Shown here piece by piece: positions 37,925-40,071 of a stretch of DNA of 40,071 nt. This DNA is from Mesostigma viride (Eukaryota; Streptophyta; Mesostigmatophyceae; Mesostigmatales; Mesostigmataceae). Below the pieces are notes generated by a model. It had not been told where the DNA came from and did no database searches. It saw only the letters and a program-made list of their open reading frames with translations. Location: positions 1 through 40,071 of the forward strand of contig RPFO01002305.1 of the NCBI GenBank assembly GCA_009746045.1, in the 5' to 3' direction. Positions within the stretch are counted from its first letter, which is position 1. Every line of letters begins with the position of its first letter. Position numbers and translations under genes: made by a program.

Positions 37925-38874
37925 TCATTCAACCTCTTCAGAATCCTCATCCAAACACAACATCATGTCCCCTTTCCACTTGTACATACTACTCTCGGCC
38001 AAATACAGCAAGCGTGCCTTCTTCCCCCCAAAAAACTTGAGATAATCCGGTGTGAAGATTGTTCCGCTGAGGACCTGCATAGCTAACTCCACCAAAACGC
38101 TTGCCATATCCTCCTCCCTACACCTCCTCTCTAATAAGGCCTTCATGTCTGCGTTCTCATCAAATCCCATGATCAGAACTGCACATGCCATTCCTCCCCC
38201 CTCCAGAGGCAGCCCCTCCAAAAGCTTCACCCATTCTGCCTCCCTACGCGCTCTCCTCCCCGGAGGAAAAAAAATGTCCTCATCCGGGTCATAAGGAGTA
38301 TCGCAGAACCAGAAAATGCTCCTTAACCCCCATAGTTCATAATTATCGTACAAGTCATCCATTTCCTTTCCCAATTGGCGTAAGCGAGCTGTCCACCCCC
38401 TCCAATTCCTCTCCAACACACGTCTCCTCTCAGCACGCTCGGACCTGAACAACCTCCCATCGTCCTTGCTCGTGCATGTCCCTCTGGTGCTGGCTGGCGT
38501 CCTAACACCTCCTCAACTTCTTCACAATATACCTTAAAATACATTCCCCTTGTGACGAGTGTGTAGGGGGTGATATCAGCGCTTGCACACTTTACTTGCC
38601 CGCCATACAATTCTCGGAAAAGAGACTCAGTTATCAATGTACGAGGACCATCCCCGAATGCGTCCACGAACCCAGAAATTAACTTAAAGCTGAATTGGGG
38701 TTCATACCTCCCCGACACCGCTTCCCTAGCCCCTCTACAAACTGCTTCAAAGCGGGCTACGTCGGGCGCCTCCATAAAAGCTGCGACTTCGGTCCAAATT
38801 TCCCACGGCAGTGAGATATCCCCTTCCATTATCGCCCCGACGTCAAACTTGTCCCCTCTGCACATAACATACAT
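37925..38874 (-). CDS. F-box-like protein with one frame break
   Basis: The N-terminal segment LPWEIWTEVAAFMEAPDVAR followed by FEAVCRGAREAV resembles an F-box, the SKP1-binding motif of SCF ubiquitin ligases (Leu-Pro start, hydrophobic helix pattern). The frame runs from ATG 38874, or from ATG 38826 directly before the F-box, to about 38480. There one extra base joins it to the second frame, which continues to 37925 with a basic helix (RSERAERRRVLERNWRGW), MACAVLIMGFDENADMKALL and an acidic end. The C-terminal substrate-binding part has no recognised repeats. The F-box call rests on a short motif. A short upstream ATG frame starts at 38884. Confidence 0.65.
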
Positions 38875-38949
38875 CGACGTCCATCCTTAAAAAAAATGAG
38901 GTTTTGTCGGAAAGAAAATATGCAAACGTTAGGCGAGGTTTCCAATCCC

Positions 38950-38962
38950 TAACGGCCGTTGG
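38950..38962. repeat. Dispersed palindrome copy upstream of the F-box-like gene
   Basis: TAACGGCCGTTGG, within the longer imperfect palindrome CCCTAACGGCCGTTGGG, lies 76 bp upstream of the ATG at 38874. Confidence 0.9.
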
Positions 38963-39010
38963 GTCACTAATTGTTGTTTAACCCACTACAGTCGCATGAG
39001 AGAAAACGAA

Positions 39011-39145
39011 AGTCAATTTTATTCCAATTTCAAAGTGAAAGGAGAATCACTATTACACCATTTTACAACACAAATCAGGTCAATTTTATTCCAATTTCAA
39101 AGTAAAAGAGAATTCACCATTACACCATTTTACAACACAAATCAG
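39011..39145. repeat. Two-copy direct repeat of about 67 bp
   Basis: GTCAATTTTATTCCAATTTC and TTACACCATTTTACAACACA each occur twice, at a 67-bp spacing, in the A/T-rich 3' flank of the second MYND gene. Confidence 0.9.
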
Positions 39146-39228
39146 GACTACATACACAAATTTCAAACCCAAAATGCGTCCAGTTTCCAGCCTCAAAAGC
39201 AAATTATTACTCTACATTTCCAGTTTTT

Positions 39229-40004
39229 CTATGAGGAAGAACCGTAGTAGAAGGTGAAGGAGAAGTCAACCTCAGAGAAGTCGACCTGAGTTCCATCCAG
39301 TATGGTCGTCCTGTTTACCCCCCTTATCACCCCTGCCAGCCCCTCCCTTGCTTGCCTCAGACGTTCGCATCTATCCTTATGCCTACTCCAGTCAGCACGC
39401 TGGCACTCCTCACTGCAATATCTGGCATCCCTACATCCTCTACACCACTTCTGAGGGCCTGTGTCGCACCCACACCCCTCCTTGGAGCAATTTCGCATAC
39501 CACGCATGGGAGCCCCATCCCTCACGATCGGGTCAGAGAGCAAGAAAAAGTTCATGTTGAGGGGTACTTCTGCCCCTACACACGCATCAGCCCTCACGCG
39601 CAGGGAAGACGTAACATTCGGGTAAAATGCGCGCCCGTAGGTGCACCCAAGCTGAGCCCCTTCCTCTTCCCCCAACTCTATCTTTGGCCCCTTTGTAATG
39701 AACGACACCAAAAGGCGGAACTCCCTCGTTGGGTCTATTGGCGCTCTTAGATCCATCTGTGGTACGAAAAAACCCTCTTGAATACAGAAGTTCATATCAG
39801 CTAGCTGGGCGTACATAACCCTCTCCATTTGGCTGAACGAATCAAACGCCAATAAAACGGCCAAGTGGCGGCCTGTCTTCTCCTGCGCGACACGAACTTC
39901 CTCGAATATGACACGCGACAGAAGCGAACTTGTTTGTAAACGTTTTGAAGGACGCTTCCGTAGACTTCATTCACGATCTCGGACTCATTCGCGATCTCGG
40001 CCAT
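39229..40004 (-). CDS. MYND zinc-finger protein 2, paralogue of the one at 34 kb
   Basis: Starts at ATG 40004 (MAEIANESEIV). The frame shifts near 39933-39935, where one added A aligns it with the paralogue. It then runs open to 39229. The N-terminal domain has HLAVLLAFDSFSQMERVM and TREFRLLVSFITKG, both matching the first MYND protein. The C-terminal MYND finger is CSKEGCGCDTGPQKWC, CRGCRDARYCSEECQRADW and SRHKDRCERL, with all zinc ligands. A conserved tail with a hydrophobic end follows (DFSEVDFSFTFYYG). The shared N-terminal domain has no name I know. A duplication separated the two genes by about 5 kb. Confidence 0.85.
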
Positions 40005-40071
40005 CTTTTTCAGGGAAAAAACGAACAAAAAGATTTACATCGCGGCCAAAAAAACGCGTTTTCCCATTAGT

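Overview
The window is nuclear DNA of a eukaryote. It has GT-AG introns, an LTR retrotransposon of the Ty3 chromovirus type, a nested hAT-type DNA transposon, huge non-coding tandem arrays, and a decayed piece of a plastid-type rpoB gene, which points to a photosynthetic host. A green or streptophyte alga with a large repeat-rich genome fits best. I cannot name the species.

Layout. (1) 1-218: the last visible exon of a class III nucleotide cyclase gene, minus strand, running off the left edge. (2) About 1.2-11.9 kb: one Ty3 chromovirus, minus strand. Its order is a viroplasmin/RNase H1 N-terminal-like ORF, gag with zinc knuckle, protease-RT-RNase H, integrase with chromodomain, then an extra 762-residue ORF preceded by a good 3' splice site. 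A 1.26-kb hAT derivative (8547-9805) sits between gag and pol. (3) 12.3-27.9 kb: one host gene on the minus strand, of unknown function. Its four exons (27899-27600, 17285-16164, 15547-13257, 13137-12321) join in phase. Its first visible intron is 10.3 kb and consists of a 9.5-kb (GGACAA)n array plus an array of a 45-46-bp unit centred on the palindrome CCAACGGCCGTTGG. Its second intron holds another array of that unit. (4) 28.5-29.6 kb: a 79-bp tandem repeat and the rpoB fragment. (5) 29.8-40.0 kb: a compact run of small, apparently intronless minus-strand genes. They encode proteins with C-x(2-4)-C...C-x2-H motifs, two paralogous MYND-finger proteins and an F-box-like protein. Copies of the same 14-bp palindrome lie in the spacers, often just 5' of a start codon. 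A 207-bp tandem array at 34.9-37.0 kb also carries the palindrome once per unit.

Two themes link the regions. First, the palindrome occurs both inside the introns of the large gene and in the spacers of the compact cluster. Second, about ten reading frames, in both host genes and transposons, are broken, and every break is repaired by one extra base, most often in a G run. Under-called homopolymers in the assembly are the simplest explanation, so most frameshifted genes here may be intact. No promoter, RNA gene or terminator could be proven. Function is unknown for most of the cluster.
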